64,000 nucleotides of DNA, taken from NCBI GenBank assembly GCA_014529385.2, contig CM043948.1, positions 75,166,791 to 75,230,790 of the forward strand. The letters are read 5' to 3'. Made by a program: the position numbers and the translations under genes. Below, one piece after another: positions 9,880 to 20,183 of this stretch. The DNA is from Adiantum capillus-veneris. Taxonomy: Eukaryota > Streptophyta > Polypodiopsida > Polypodiales > Pteridaceae. Below the pieces are notes generated by a model. The model saw nothing but the letters and a program-made list of their open reading frames with translations, ran no database searches and had not been told where the DNA came from. Every line of letters starts with the position of its first letter. The first letter of the stretch is position 1.

Positions 9880-11145
9880 TCATACCGTTTGAAATGAGCT
9901 TGTCACCCTTTGAAACCAATTGTTCCAGTTGGTAATAGGTGAGGATTTTTTCCAGTAGTTTTCTATTACCCTAGGTGCCTCGTCAAGTTGCAAGGGTGGT
10001 AAGGTACTCTCCCAGGATCGAACTTGAAGTGGTTCATCAGGTGATTCTTGAACACTGGGAGGTGTGGATTCTTTTGTAGCTTCATGGAGGGCCACTACTA
10101 TAGATGGAGGCTGTGTAGAAGCCTTTACCTCTATGGATGTATTACATGAGGAGCTAGAAGCTTCATGGAACTCCCCCCTTCCTGAGCTAGGTGGGATAAA
10201 TTGGTTTTGCCTTGGAGCCCAAACTAGCTCTGGACTAGGTGTGTAGCATTCTGTGATCTTTCCCTTCCCACGGTCCGCCGTTGGCTTTAGCGTTACACTG
10301 TTTGACTCATATGTGTTTTTTGTCGATAGGGAAGGACACATTTTACATTTAGGTACCCAAATTTTCTCATTTCCATCATAGTAGCCTTGGGCTTCTAATA
10401 GTTGTTTTGGAATCCATCGTGATTTGGTCTTGACTCTCCTAGGGCGCGCTCTTGGTTTTCCCAGGAAATTTTTTCTTGGAATGGATGGGAGGGTTGAGGT
10501 AGTTGGAAGTAAGGCCTTGGGGACCCATTGATATGTACTCTTAGGTCGTGCAGGTTGAGTACTTGCAATATTACTGCTTGCTGCAACTACAAGTGTTGAA
10601 GTGCTAGATTCATGGGTAGCCGGCAAAGACGAGTTAACCACCTTGGCTTGTGAATGTTGGCTATCCTTCAACTTTGCTAGAGTTATCAGCGTAGGTGACT
10701 TTGCTTGAATGATAGGGGTAAGAGTCGGTGGTCGCGTCGTGACACTACCAGTATCCCAATCAATAGTGCATTTGGTTGCCAACATCCACGTGCGTCCCAG
10801 GTTTACGTTGCCTTCCATAGCTCCTGCGGGCATGACTAGAAACCTCTGCACTATGCTTCCATTGTCATAGACAACAGGGGTTTGAAGGACTCCAAGAATA
10901 GCAGTTTTCTTTTTATTAATGCCCTTGACTTGCATCGTACTCGGGGATAGGGTCGGTTTCCCTAATTGACACCAAACTCCATAGGATAACAAATTGTGTT
11001 TAGCTCCCGTATCTAATAAGGCATTGTATAGTACTTTCCCATAGGGGCTATTTAGCTCAATTGGGTATCGTAGGGGTGGCTCAGATTCTAATGAGTCTTC
11101 ATCTGTGTCCTCAAAAAATGCTTGCGTGATTCCCAGATTAGCCTC
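9880..11145 (-). CDS. Post-integrase protease plus WVPK domain and C-terminal tail
   Basis: A retropepsin-like aspartic protease lies downstream of integrase: LLDTGAKHNLLS with the D-T-G-A site at 11013-11002, then hydrophobic strands and NVNLGRTWM as the likely second conserved strand. A basic linker follows with four spaced motifs, YQWVPK, RWIPK, IWVPK and VWAPR (about 10535 to 10212). The tail (SSGRGEFHEASSSSC to SSFQTV) is almost identical to that of GP-1. The frame is the same as the upstream integrase, separated only by TAA (11205) and TGA (11148) within a charged, glutamine-rich linker. The ORF's first usable start codon is at 10992, inside the protease domain, so the protein is most likely made as part of pol. 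Family-level assignment as aspartic protease rests on the active-site motif. Confidence 0.75.
   Translation of the reverse strand, partial: EANLGITQAFFEDTDEDSLESEPPLRYPIELNSPYGKVLYNALLDTGAKHNLLSYGVWCQLGKPTLSPSTMQVKGINKKKTAILGVLQTPVVYDNGSIVQRFLVMPAGAMEGNVNLGRTWMLATKCTIDWDTGSVTTRPPTLTPIIQAKSPTLITLAKLKDSQHSQAKVVNSSLPATHESSTSTLVVAASSNIASTQPARPKSTYQWVPKALLPTTSTLPSIPRKNFLGKPRARPRRVKTKSRWIPKQLLEAQGYYDGNEKIWVPKCKMCPSLSTKNTYESNSVTLKPTADRGKGKITECYTPSPELVWAPRQNQFIPPSSGRGEFHEASSSSCNTSIEVKASTQPPSIVVALHEATKESTPPSVQESPDEPLQVRSWESTLPPLQLDEAPRVIENYWKKSSPITNWNNWFQRVTSSFQTV
10171..10183 (-). other. Third purine tract, inside the C-terminal coding region
   Basis: Minus-strand AGGAAGGGGGGAG encoding part of SSGRGEF. 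The equivalent in GP-1 is 19859-19871. Downstream of this tract Ty3-1 and GP-1 become nearly identical. Confidence 0.7.
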
Positions 11146-11148
11146 TCA

Positions 11149-13410
11149 TTGGCGTCTAAGACGTTGTTGTCGTTCTCGAGCCTCAACTCTTGCTTGGATT
11201 TTTTAAAGCTCTGCTTGTTCCTTGGCAGCCTTCTTTTGATGGATGGCTTGCAACTCTTCCTGGCTTAGAGGATCATAATATCTTTTGAATTTACTCCCAT
11301 TAAGGAATCCAATGGTTTCAACTCCATCTAGAGTCTCCACACGAATGGTACCTTGCGGGGTAATTTCACACACTCGATATGGTCCAATGGTTTCAACTCC
11401 ATCTAGAGTCTCCACACGAATGGTACCTTGTGGGGTAATTTCACACACTTGATATGGTCCCTTACCAGCGTATTTCAATTTCTTCTTTTCATTACGTACC
11501 CCGTACATAAGAACTTTATCACCAACCTTGATGTCTTTATCCTTTAAATGGCTATCAAACCACTTCTTTCTCCTATCCTTCTCCACTAGAGCATTTCGCA
11601 CAGCTAATTGCCTCTCTTCATCTAGCCTTTCCAGGATATATAATCGCTCCACTAAGGGGTTACCATCCCAACGTTCTTGAGAAGCTACTCGAAGACTAGG
11701 AATGACAAACTCCCATGGCATAACTGCTTCTTGGCCATACACCATCTTAAATGGTGTGCAATTAATAGCAACTTTATACGCAGTACGATAAGCCCATAAA
11801 GCTGATGTAAGCTTTAGGTCTCAATCAGTGCGATGAGCCTCAACTGTCTTTGTCAAAATGGAGATGAGAGTTTTGTTGGTACTCTAAGCTTGGCCATTTG
11901 CTTGGGGATAATAGGGTGTAGACTTGTGGTGAGATATCATGAAGTTTGATGTGAGTTCTTTTATTACTGCATTTATAAAATGAGTTCCATCGTCACTCAC
12001 AAGTTCAAAGGGGCATCCAAAACGTGTGATAATGTTCTCAAAGAGGAACTTAGCTGTTGTTTTTGCATCCGCCTTTCGTGTTGCTTTTGCTTCAGCCCAT
12101 TTGGTTACATAGACGGTAGCCATAATGATATATCGTGATTGTGTGTTACGTGCAGGTGGACTAATCGGTCCTACAAAGTCTAAGCCCCATTTTTCAAATG
12201 GTTGGGTTACCTTGATGGGATGTAGAGGCATCCTATCACTTCTTTGCGGCTTCTTGAATCGTTGGCATTCATCACATCCCTTTGCAAAAAGTGATGCATC
12301 CTTAAACAGAGTGGGCCACCAATAGCCTTACTGTAAGATCTTTCGGGCAGTCAAGTTTCCTGAAAAGTGACCACCAGCTACACCCATGTGTGCCTCTTGT
12401 AGAATATATAAATACTCATCCTCGCGGGCACAGCGTCTAAGAACATCATCTTTTCCTCTCTTATAGAGAGTTCCAGCCAGTAAGCAATAGGGTTTGCATT
12501 CCTTGATTAATTTTCGAGCTATATCTTTTCGCAGTTCTTTGGGTGGAAAACCATTAACTAAGAAGTTAACAATCTTTTCACTCCATTCAGGCATTGTCTC
12601 AACAATGAACAAAGGAGTATCAGGCAATTCATCATCAACCCCCGTAGGAGCTTCGCCATTAGGGATACGAGATAAATGATCCGCCATGACATGTTTCCTC
12701 CCAGGCCTCACAACAACGGTGAAGTCAAACTCAAGAAGAATTAACAACCATCGTATAATTCGACCTGTGGAACACGGCTTGTTTACCAAATATAGCAATG
12801 CTTGATGATCAACATAAAACACAAACTTGGTAGCAAGAAGGTAATAGCGAAATTTCTTTACTGCGTAAATCATAGCTAGACCTTCGTGCTCTGTAGTAGT
12901 GTAGTTCATCTCGGCATCATTTAATTGGCGACTTGCAAAGCTAATAGGGTAGTCCAATTTATGTTCTCCTGGTTGAGTTAGAACACACCCAATAGCAAAA
13001 TTTGATGCATCAATATGCACATGAAAAGGTACATTCCAATCGGGTGTTCGCAGGATTGGAGCACTTGTTAGGGCCTTCTTTAATAACTCATAAGATTGAT
13101 GACATTCTTCCGTCCAGTGAAACTCGATAAGAAGCTTGTATAATGGACGCGCTATCTCTGCAAAGTTTAAAATAAATCTTCGATAATAACCAACATGGCC
13201 CATAAATCTTTGAACTCCTTTATAGTTCGTAGGTGGTGGCAAATCGGCAATGGCTTTAATCTTACTCTCATCTGTGGATATCCCGTTCTTGGACACTATA
13301 TGCCCTAGAATGACTCCATGCTTAACCCAAAATTGGCATTTGAAAGGGTTCAATGAGATGCGATAAAATCTGCACCTTTCAAATATTTTTCGTAGATATA
13401 ACAAATGCTT
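11149..13410 (-). pseudogene. Ty3-1 pol: RT C-terminal part, RNase H, integrase
   Basis: Makes cDNA and integrates it. From 13410 the frame reads the end of RT (KCQFWVKHGVILGHIVSKNG), a Ty3 RNase H (HVHIDASNFAIGCVLTQPG, ADHLSRI), then integrase with zinc-binding region (HMGVAGGHFSG, CDECQRF), catalytic D (GLDFVGPI), second D (LVSDDGTHF) and the NGQA block. All of it lies in one frame, interrupted only by stops at 12330, 11883, 11823 and 11205. The 11883 stop falls where the catalytic Glu is expected after NGQA. The integrase tail carries a 75-bp in-frame duplication and ends in a charged linker leading into the post-integrase protease. There is no second RNase H of the Tat type. GP-1 interrupts RT at 13410. 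Confidence 0.88.
11309..11458 (-). repeat. 75-bp in-frame tandem duplication in Ty3-1 integrase tail
   Basis: Units 11309-11383 and 11384-11458 differ at a few bases and duplicate 25 residues (around CEITPQGTIRVETLDG). Length divisible by three keeps the frame. Confidence 0.9.
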
Positions 13411-13703
13411 TGTTAACCCTCACGGCACACGGACACCCTATGATCTATAAACGTTGTATTATTTAGAGTCAGGTACCGGGCTTGTCGGACCAATAGGAAA
13501 AGGGTAAGGGTGATCGTCGATGAGAGGCGCACTCTAACTGGGACATTCAAGGGGTTAGTTGGCTAAGCATGGGCGCCCAAGTGTGAATGGGGTGAGCTCA
13601 TATAAAAGCCAACTAAACCTAAAATTCACTCATTCTCTCATTTGTGCAATAGAAGAGTGCTCTTGCTCCATCTCCATCTCCATCTTCTTCTTCTTCACCT
13701 CCT

Positions 13704-13789
<86 letters not shown>

Positions 13790-14032
13790 TGTGTGCGATC
13801 GAGCATTACGAAGGCACGACGGCGGCGAGGCGGTTGAGCACGGCACGACTGCAGCTTCTTCTTTATCGCGGCGAGGAATCCACCACGAAGGCGAGCGTAG
13901 AGCGGTGAGTGACACACCCTTTGCTCTCTTGAGCTTGCTAGTTTAGGCTTGTTGTGTGCTTGGAGCCATTTGTGGCTCGCACACGGTGTATTGGCAAGTC
14001 CCTTGCTTCGACAGTGCGGCAAGGAGCGCACA
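13411..14032 (+). repeat. GP-1 5' LTR
   Basis: TGTTAACCCTCACGG to GAGCGCACA, 622 bp. A CATATAAAAG TATA-like site lies near 13599-13608, so transcription should begin shortly after. The transcribed part carries a compound microsatellite, (TG)10 at 13704-13723 then (AG)29 to 13781. Confidence 0.95.
13704..13781 (+). repeat. Compound (TG)10(AG)29 microsatellite in the 5' LTR
   Basis: Ten TG units followed by 29 AG units, located in the LTR downstream of the TATA-like site. Confidence 0.92.
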
Positions 14033-14036
14033 TTTT

Positions 14037-14054
14037 TGGCGCCGCTGCCGGGGA
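14037..14054 (+). other. GP-1 primer binding site (tRNA-Asp type)
   Basis: TGGCGCCGCTGCCGGGGA, 4 nt after the LTR. It is nearly the TGGCGCCGTTGCCGGGGA site known from Athila-type plant elements, complementary to tRNA-Asp. Confidence 0.88.
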
Positions 14055-14152
14055 TATGCCCTACACTAAGCTCGGTTAGCACTTTACGCTTTCTTGTGGT
14101 GCAATCTCTATCATAGGAAAGGCAGGGAATGAGTGTGTGTAGTTGTGTGGAG

Positions 14153-14385
14153 ATTTCTATTTTTTGCGTTTTCTGCGTTTTCTACGTTTTCTGGTCTGCA
14201 CTGCACAGTTAGCATTTCTTGCGTTTTTGCATTTTCTGCATTTTCTGGCTCTGTCAAGTTTTAATTTCTGCATTTTCTGTGCTAAATTTTCTGTCAAGTT
14301 CCAATTTCTGCAATTTTCTGCATTTTCTGTGTTTTTTCAATTTTCTGCATTTCTTGCGTTTTTCCAATTCCTGCGTTTTTTGCAT
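14153..14385 (+). repeat. Degenerate TTTTCTGCATTTTCTG array in the GP-1 leader
   Basis: About 230 bp of pyrimidine-rich copies of a TTTTCTGCR word, about 11 bp per unit. The GP-2 leader differs here. Open frames crossing it encode low-complexity F/L/C peptides and are not genes. Confidence 0.8.
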
Positions 14386-14983
14386 TAAAAAAAAAAAAGC
14401 AAAAAAAATTATTTTTTTTGAAAAAAAAATTGTCTGAAAATAAATAAATAAATACGGAAAATAAAGACGCGAGTGAGTGGGCGGTTAAATTTTCGAAAAT
14501 AAAAAACGTGAGTCTTAAAACGGACGGGTTGGTTTGTATAAAAGATAGATCGAGATCGTTTCCCCAAGCCCAGGCCCAAGCCTCAGTCCTCAGTCTTATG
14601 ATATATACTAGACTCACTCTTATATATATACCCTACTCCCTCAAGAGAGAATGAGAGCATGTGGGACAAGTCCTCCACTCTCCTCCCTTCTCTTCCCACT
14701 TGCACCCTTAGACTTTCTAGTTTGGGCCTAGTTCCCTACTGGAAATTGACAATTTTAGGGATTCCGAGGGCATAGAGTGACCAAACGGAGGGCTGTAAAG
14801 CACGGCACGACCCTCTGACCGAGACGCTCGTTTTGAGCTATCATACGCTCTATTCTATAGCCGGGTCAGAAAAAAAGGACCAAAAAGTCAAATTAAGGAA
14901 AGACTTGGGTTGCAAAACACCCAAAAATACTAGGTGAGCAGCCTTCACGGGCACTCACTGACACTTCTAGGGGATCAAGTCAT
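14386..14983 (+). other. GP-1 leader before gag
   Basis: Non-coding, with an A-rich stretch near 14387-14435 and a segment from about 14560 that matches the GP-2 leader. No gene is seen. Confidence 0.65.
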
Positions 14984-17900
14984 ATGAACCTACGCTCTAG
15001 ACGAGTGTTAGAGCACGATCACATTGGTAGTGCCTCTGTTCATACGGACACCCATTACCCATCCACGATAGGCTCTAGACTCTCAGCGGGGACACAAGGT
15101 AGCACCACCCAAGACCCTAAAATAGCCGCTAGTGACTCCTCCTCCGACTCAGAAATCATGGAAGCATACCCTACCCAAAACACTGAGAGAGAAGGCCATG
15201 CACCTCCCGAAGCTCCACAGCCTAGTACTAGTATGTTTAGCCGTTTCATGGAAACATTAGGTAGAGCTACTCGCTAGGAACCTGATGCAAATGAAGCACA
15301 CGAAGGGGGTGGGGAAGTGGACTCTCCTTTCACATCGCACGTGGACCCCACACCCCCAAAGAGTGTCCATGTGGATATCCTGCCAACTTCTTACCAAGAA
15401 GGCCCTGTTGAGCTACCTCCTTCAGAAGTTCCCTCTAGAGTACCGTTGCTGACAAGTAAAACCACGGGGAGCAACATTGCTTCTACCTCACAAGAAACCG
15501 TTAACACGTCGACTCTAGAAGGATTGTTCATTAATGATCATTGGACATACGACCTCCACACTGAGGTGTTGACGGATCTACACTCTGGCCACGCCTACCA
15601 TGTAGGATGGATAGAGATTGTACAATCCACCTCTAGTGCCAGGAGCATGGAAGATCAACAGAAAATGATCTGTAATGTTATCCATGGCATTATTCAATCG
15701 GAAAGGCAAAACCGAGGGGTAAATATACTCTCAACTGGCCCCATGAGATTTTTGGATACGAGCAAGGCTCAACAACCTACTCTATCACAAATGGAGACTC
15801 CTCTAATGAGCCCCATGGACCCATCTTACGTCATTTCACCTGGGGTCTCTATGCAATCTGAGCCCCCGAGCGACAACTTTAGCTTCCCTAACTTGGCTCA
15901 ACCCTCTATTAAGGAAAACACAGTGCTCACTCCAGGGATAGCCTGACAGAGAATGTACCGATGACATCTACGGTTAGCGCAGTGCCACTACCTAGTGTCG
16001 TAGTACCTAATATGGGGGCTCGACCGTATGTGCCTCTAGCCCCTTATGCACACATGGCCCCCACACCTCCAATTGTACCACTTGCTTATGCTCCTCGAGT
16101 GCCGCTCCCTAGCCCTTATCCGAGTGGACCTATGCCCGGTTATGTTCCATATCCTGCATCATCCACACATATGCCAAGACCGGTACCCATCCCTCTCCCA
16201 CATATGATTCCAAGAGTACCTCCACCGGCCCTGCCTCCTCACATAGGTGACTTGGCAGAGTTTGCTCAAACCATAGGTGGATCTATCGCGGAAAATATGC
16301 GTCATGAATCTGATAGAGAGCCTAGAAGTAAGGCAGTACAAATTGCCAAACTCACGCAAAAATTCAATGGGGATGAAGATGCTAGAAAACACATTGAAGT
16401 GTTTGAACAAGTATGTGATTCCTTAGGGGAACGCAACGAACTACATAAGTGCAATGCCTTAAGCTTGACATTAAGTGGGAAGGCTGGAGATTGGTATAGG
16501 ACCCTAAGGGTGGACGAGAAAACAATCTACCCTACCCTTCGAAGGTTGTTTCTAAAGGAGTACATACGAGAAGGTGTGCTTTGGGGTGTAGCATCTCAGC
16601 TACAGAAGGCCAAAGGTAAGGAAGGATAGTCAGTAAGGGACTTCATTAGTCGTCTAAAGCACTTAAACTCTCGCTGCCCTGTAAATGAGTGCTTCAACAA
16701 TAACCAACTGCTTGATCGATTCATTCGAGGGTTGAGGAATGAAGGAATCTATAATGGACTAGTGATTAGAGGTATCACAACCTGGGAAGATGTCACTGCC
16801 AATGCAATCCAATTAGAGGACAACTTGATGATAGCAGGCATGAGGGTGTCTACTGACACGAGATCCACTAGCTCACAAGCCATTGAGTATGAACCCATGA
16901 CTGCAAAGCCCATTGCCAATGAGCCAAAGGTATTTGAGACATTCTTGACAGACCTCACCAAGGCAATCCAAGAGTCTCTTAAGGATAATCGACCCCCTCA
17001 AAATAGTCACATGTATCCAAGAAGGGAGCAACAATGGTGTTCCATTTGCTTAGGTCCACATAGCACTAGTGAGTGCCCTACGTTTAGAGTAAAATTTAAT
17101 GGAACTTGCAACGCATGTGGTAGGTATGGTCACCAAGCTAAGGATTGTTTAATGATCAAACGTATGATGGCAAATAGACCACCTGTAGCCTGGACGGATG
17201 CACCTCGAGCTCCTGTATTGATGCCTGCTCCACCTGTTCAGCAACTACCGCAACACATGGTCCCTAGATCTCAAAATGTTGTACAAGCTGCACCGCTACC
17301 ACCTCCTGTGCTAGGACCGCCGCCCCCGCATCCAAGAGTCGCCCCTATGAACCAAGTGGGTTGCGAGCCATCAAATGCTTATCCAGATGGCTGTGAGGAG
17401 GAAATAGACACTAGTATTGCCTACGGACTTGATACATTGGAAGAGTGTCCTATATACTACATGGAAGATTGTTGGGGGCAAGTCAAGCCGGTTTATCAAG
17501 CTGCTGCTCTCGCATCCAGAGGTCAAAATATCAACACCCAGGCTAGGAGGCCACCTCTTCAATGCTACGAGTGTGGTGGACCACATCGGGCAGCGGAGTG
17601 CCCTATTAGGCTACAAAAGAATGCTACACAGATGCAAATGAATCAAGGGAGCACGTCTGCAATGCCAATACTCACATGTAATCGTTGTGGCATAGATCAC
17701 TTGATTGCCCAATGTCCCTATAACCCAAATGCGCCTAAAATCACACCCCCAAATTTGGTCGAAATTGCTAGTGTGACATCGCCAATACCACCCGTCGCAC
17801 CTGCTTATGCGATTACACGGTCCATGCTTCAAGGGCCAGGCCATATCCTCGAAGAGAGAGATACCGCGTCAGTTATCCAAGCAAAGAAAAAGAAGACACG

Positions 17901-18437
17901 AAGGACGAGGTCGCAGAATACGGGAAATTCAAAGCCAAGTTCCAAAACAAACATAGGAACAGGAGATGACCCCATGTATATGAATGACCTCGAGGATGAT
18001 TCAGATTCAGTCGAGACAATGGAGACTAGAACCAATACCACAAAGGGAAAGACCGACAAAGAAAACCGTAACATGGAACCAAATGAAAACCGAATAAGAG
18101 AAAACCATAAAGAGCCTCTGAAAACACCACAAGTGTTTCCAAATCCAATCCAAGACCCCCAAGATAAACCGCAGGGGCAAAAAGGGAAGAATCGTAAAAA
18201 GAAGATTGGGACGTACCCAAACCCAGTAGACGAGATTGAGCAGGTGAAACATCTAAGAGGTTTAGTGGAGGAAACTCAAAGGAAAATAGAACCAGAACCC
18301 ATGCATGTCAAAATTCATGACACAGTGTTTCCCACGCAAGTTCATCCACCCGACATGAACCATAGACCTTTACTATATCTAGTATCATCCAAGAAGGGAG
18401 TGAGGACGGGACATCAGAAAGTGAGCATACACCTTTC
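14984..18437 (+). pseudogene. GP-1 gag with four zinc knuckles
   Basis: Gag builds the particle and binds RNA. It begins MNLRSRRVLEHDHIGS at 14984. A proline-rich stretch (about 16000-16240) precedes a recognisable retrotransposon capsid region (AVQIAKLTQKFNGDEDARKH, KAGDWYRTLR) at about 16335-16570. Four CCHC-like knuckles follow: CSICLGPHSTSEC, CNACGRYGHQAKDC, CYECGGPHRAAEC and CNRCGIDHLIAQC (about 17038-17730). Only the second has canonical spacing; the others have three residues before His. A lysine-rich segment comes next. The frame is broken by TAG at 15278, a stop and frame change near 15946-15961, TAG near 16627, and a frame change near 18390. GP-3 has gag and protease in a single frame, so the original was probably a gag-protease fusion. 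Confidence 0.88.
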
Positions 18438-20162
18438 TTGTTGGAAAGGATGTTTAACGAAGGAATACCTGATCCCATTGAGGAATATGAGATTCCATCC
18501 TCACCAGTTCCTAGTCAAGGACCTACACCCTGCAAAATGCCAATGAATGTTGCCAAACTAGTGGACTTCATGTCTTCTGAGGTCCGAACCATGATCATAG
18601 CAAAGCTGTATGGAGATCCTGAGTTATTCCTTGCACTTCGAGCATTCCTTAACGGAGAGCTACGAACGGGATTACCGCATTTTGCGCAACCAAATAGGCC
18701 TGACTCGATTATGATTGATGAGGAAAATCATGTGCAATCACTTGACTTAGATGGACACGAGTCTGTGATCGAGGTACCCATTAACGAATTAGGGCAGTAT
18801 TTTGAAGGCGACGAGTCTAATGTGACCCTACCCATCACTACCAAGGGATTAACTATAAAGGGAATTCTTGATGGTGGTGCGGGAGTTAGCATCGTTACAA
18901 AAGATTGTTGGGAATCCATGGGAAAACCCCGTCTCAGTGTTACTAACATTGTGGTAAAGATGGCAAATGGTACCATAGCCAAACCTATGGGGATGCTCAA
19001 GGATCTTAAGATCAAAGTTCTAGGACACAAGGTACGACATACGTTCATTGTAATGGATTTCTCTAAACACCTTATGTCATATGAAATGATTTTAGGACGA
19101 CTATTCATGAGGGAAGCACAAATGGTTCATGATTGGTCTAAAAATCATGTCTATTTGCAATTCCAAGACTCTGTCCTTAGAGTGGATTTGGTGACTGGTA
19201 AGGTGCACCCCTTAGGGAGTAAAACCATTATTGATCATCGCTCTGACACCACAGTTCACTCGGCCGCACTACAGTATTGTTACACTTGTAAGAAGGATAC
19301 AGACATTGGCCAAGATTCTCCTTATATGGATATCCTACCTGGGATGACTGAGTCGGACAATGTGGATTGGGTCCACCTAGCATCAACCATAGACACTTGG
19401 GGAAATAGGGGGACGACCTGGGTAACACCTGAGGGGGATGAAATGCCTATACCCTTAAATATTCTACAAGCAATGCATATCGCTTCCGACAAGACTCATC
19501 CTAATGTAACGAAGAAAACATACAAGTGGGTCCCTAAAGCTTCTTTAGTGACCATAGCTAGTGCTAAAAAACAGAAGCCTTGTAAGAAATGTACCACTCG
19601 CTCCAAGAAAAGTAAGAAAATGTTGCGATGGATCCCTAAACGACTATTGGAAGCCCAAGGCTACTATCAAGGAAATGATCAAATCTGGGTGCCAAAACGT
19701 AGATTGTGCTCTTACCTATCACCTGACCCAAGTGAGCCCAATCCCGTAGCTCCAAAACGAATCAATGATCGTGGAAAGAAAAAAATCACAGAATGCTACA
19801 CACCCGCTCCCGAGCTAGTTTGGGTACCAAAGAAAGAACGATTTGTTCCACCTAGCTCAGGAAGGGGGGAGTTCCATGAAGCTTCTAGCTCCTCATGTAA
19901 TACATCCATAGGGGTAAAAGCTTCTACACAGCCTCCATCTATAGTAGTGGACCTCCATGAAGCTACAAAAGAATCCACACCTCCCAGTGTTCAAGAATCA
20001 CCTGATGAACCACTTCAAGTTCGATCCTGGGAGAGTACCTTACCACCCTTGCAGCTTGACGAGGCACCTAGGGTAATAGAAAACTACTGGCAAAAATCCT
20101 CACCTATTACCAACTGGAACAATTGGTTTCAAAGGGTGACAAGCTCATTTCAAACGGTATGA
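18438..20162 (+). CDS. GP-1 protease, WVPK domain and C-terminal tail
   Basis: A 574-codon open frame. The retropepsin region is at residues about 125-240: GILDGGAGVSIV with D-G-G-A at 18870-18881 in place of the usual D-[ST]-G-A, then IVVKMANGT and EMILGRLFM as the second conserved strand. GP-3 has D-G-G-V at the same place, so the Gly is a family trait. WVPK motifs follow: YKWVPK (19521), RWIPK (19626), IWVPK (19683) and VWVPK (19820). The tail from SSGRGEFHE to SSFQTV nearly matches Ty3-1. The ATG at 18438 is the ORF's first, but homology to GP-3 continues upstream in this frame, so it is likely expressed as part of gag-protease. RT should follow protease in a normal Ty3 element; here it is absent. 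Confidence 0.85.
   Translation: MLERMFNEGIPDPIEEYEIPSSPVPSQGPTPCKMPMNVAKLVDFMSSEVRTMIIAKLYGDPELFLALRAFLNGELRTGLPHFAQPNRPDSIMIDEENHVQSLDLDGHESVIEVPINELGQYFEGDESNVTLPITTKGLTIKGILDGGAGVSIVTKDCWESMGKPRLSVTNIVVKMANGTIAKPMGMLKDLKIKVLGHKVRHTFIVMDFSKHLMSYEMILGRLFMREAQMVHDWSKNHVYLQFQDSVLRVDLVTGKVHPLGSKTIIDHRSDTTVHSAALQYCYTCKKDTDIGQDSPYMDILPGMTESDNVDWVHLASTIDTWGNRGTTWVTPEGDEMPIPLNILQAMHIASDKTHPNVTKKTYKWVPKASLVTIASAKKQKPCKKCTTRSKKSKKMLRWIPKRLLEAQGYYQGNDQIWVPKRRLCSYLSPDPSEPNPVAPKRINDRGKKKITECYTPAPELVWVPKKERFVPPSSGRGEFHEASSSSCNTSIGVKASTQPPSIVVDLHEATKESTPPSVQESPDEPLQVRSWESTLPPLQLDEAPRVIENYWQKSSPITNWNNWFQRVTSSFQTV
19859..19871 (+). other. Purine tract inside GP-1 tail
   Basis: AGGAAGGGGGGAG in the coding sequence for SSGRGEF; first of three such tracts in GP-1. 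Confidence 0.7.
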
Positions 20163-20170
20163 TCTACCCA

Positions 20171-20183
20171 AGGAAGGGGGGAG
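20171..20183 (+). other. Purine tract after the GP-1 stop codon
   Basis: AGGAAGGGGGGAG followed by TGTTTGCTGAC, 9 bp after the stop codon. It looks like a polypurine tract abutting an LTR start, but no LTR follows. Confidence 0.7.
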
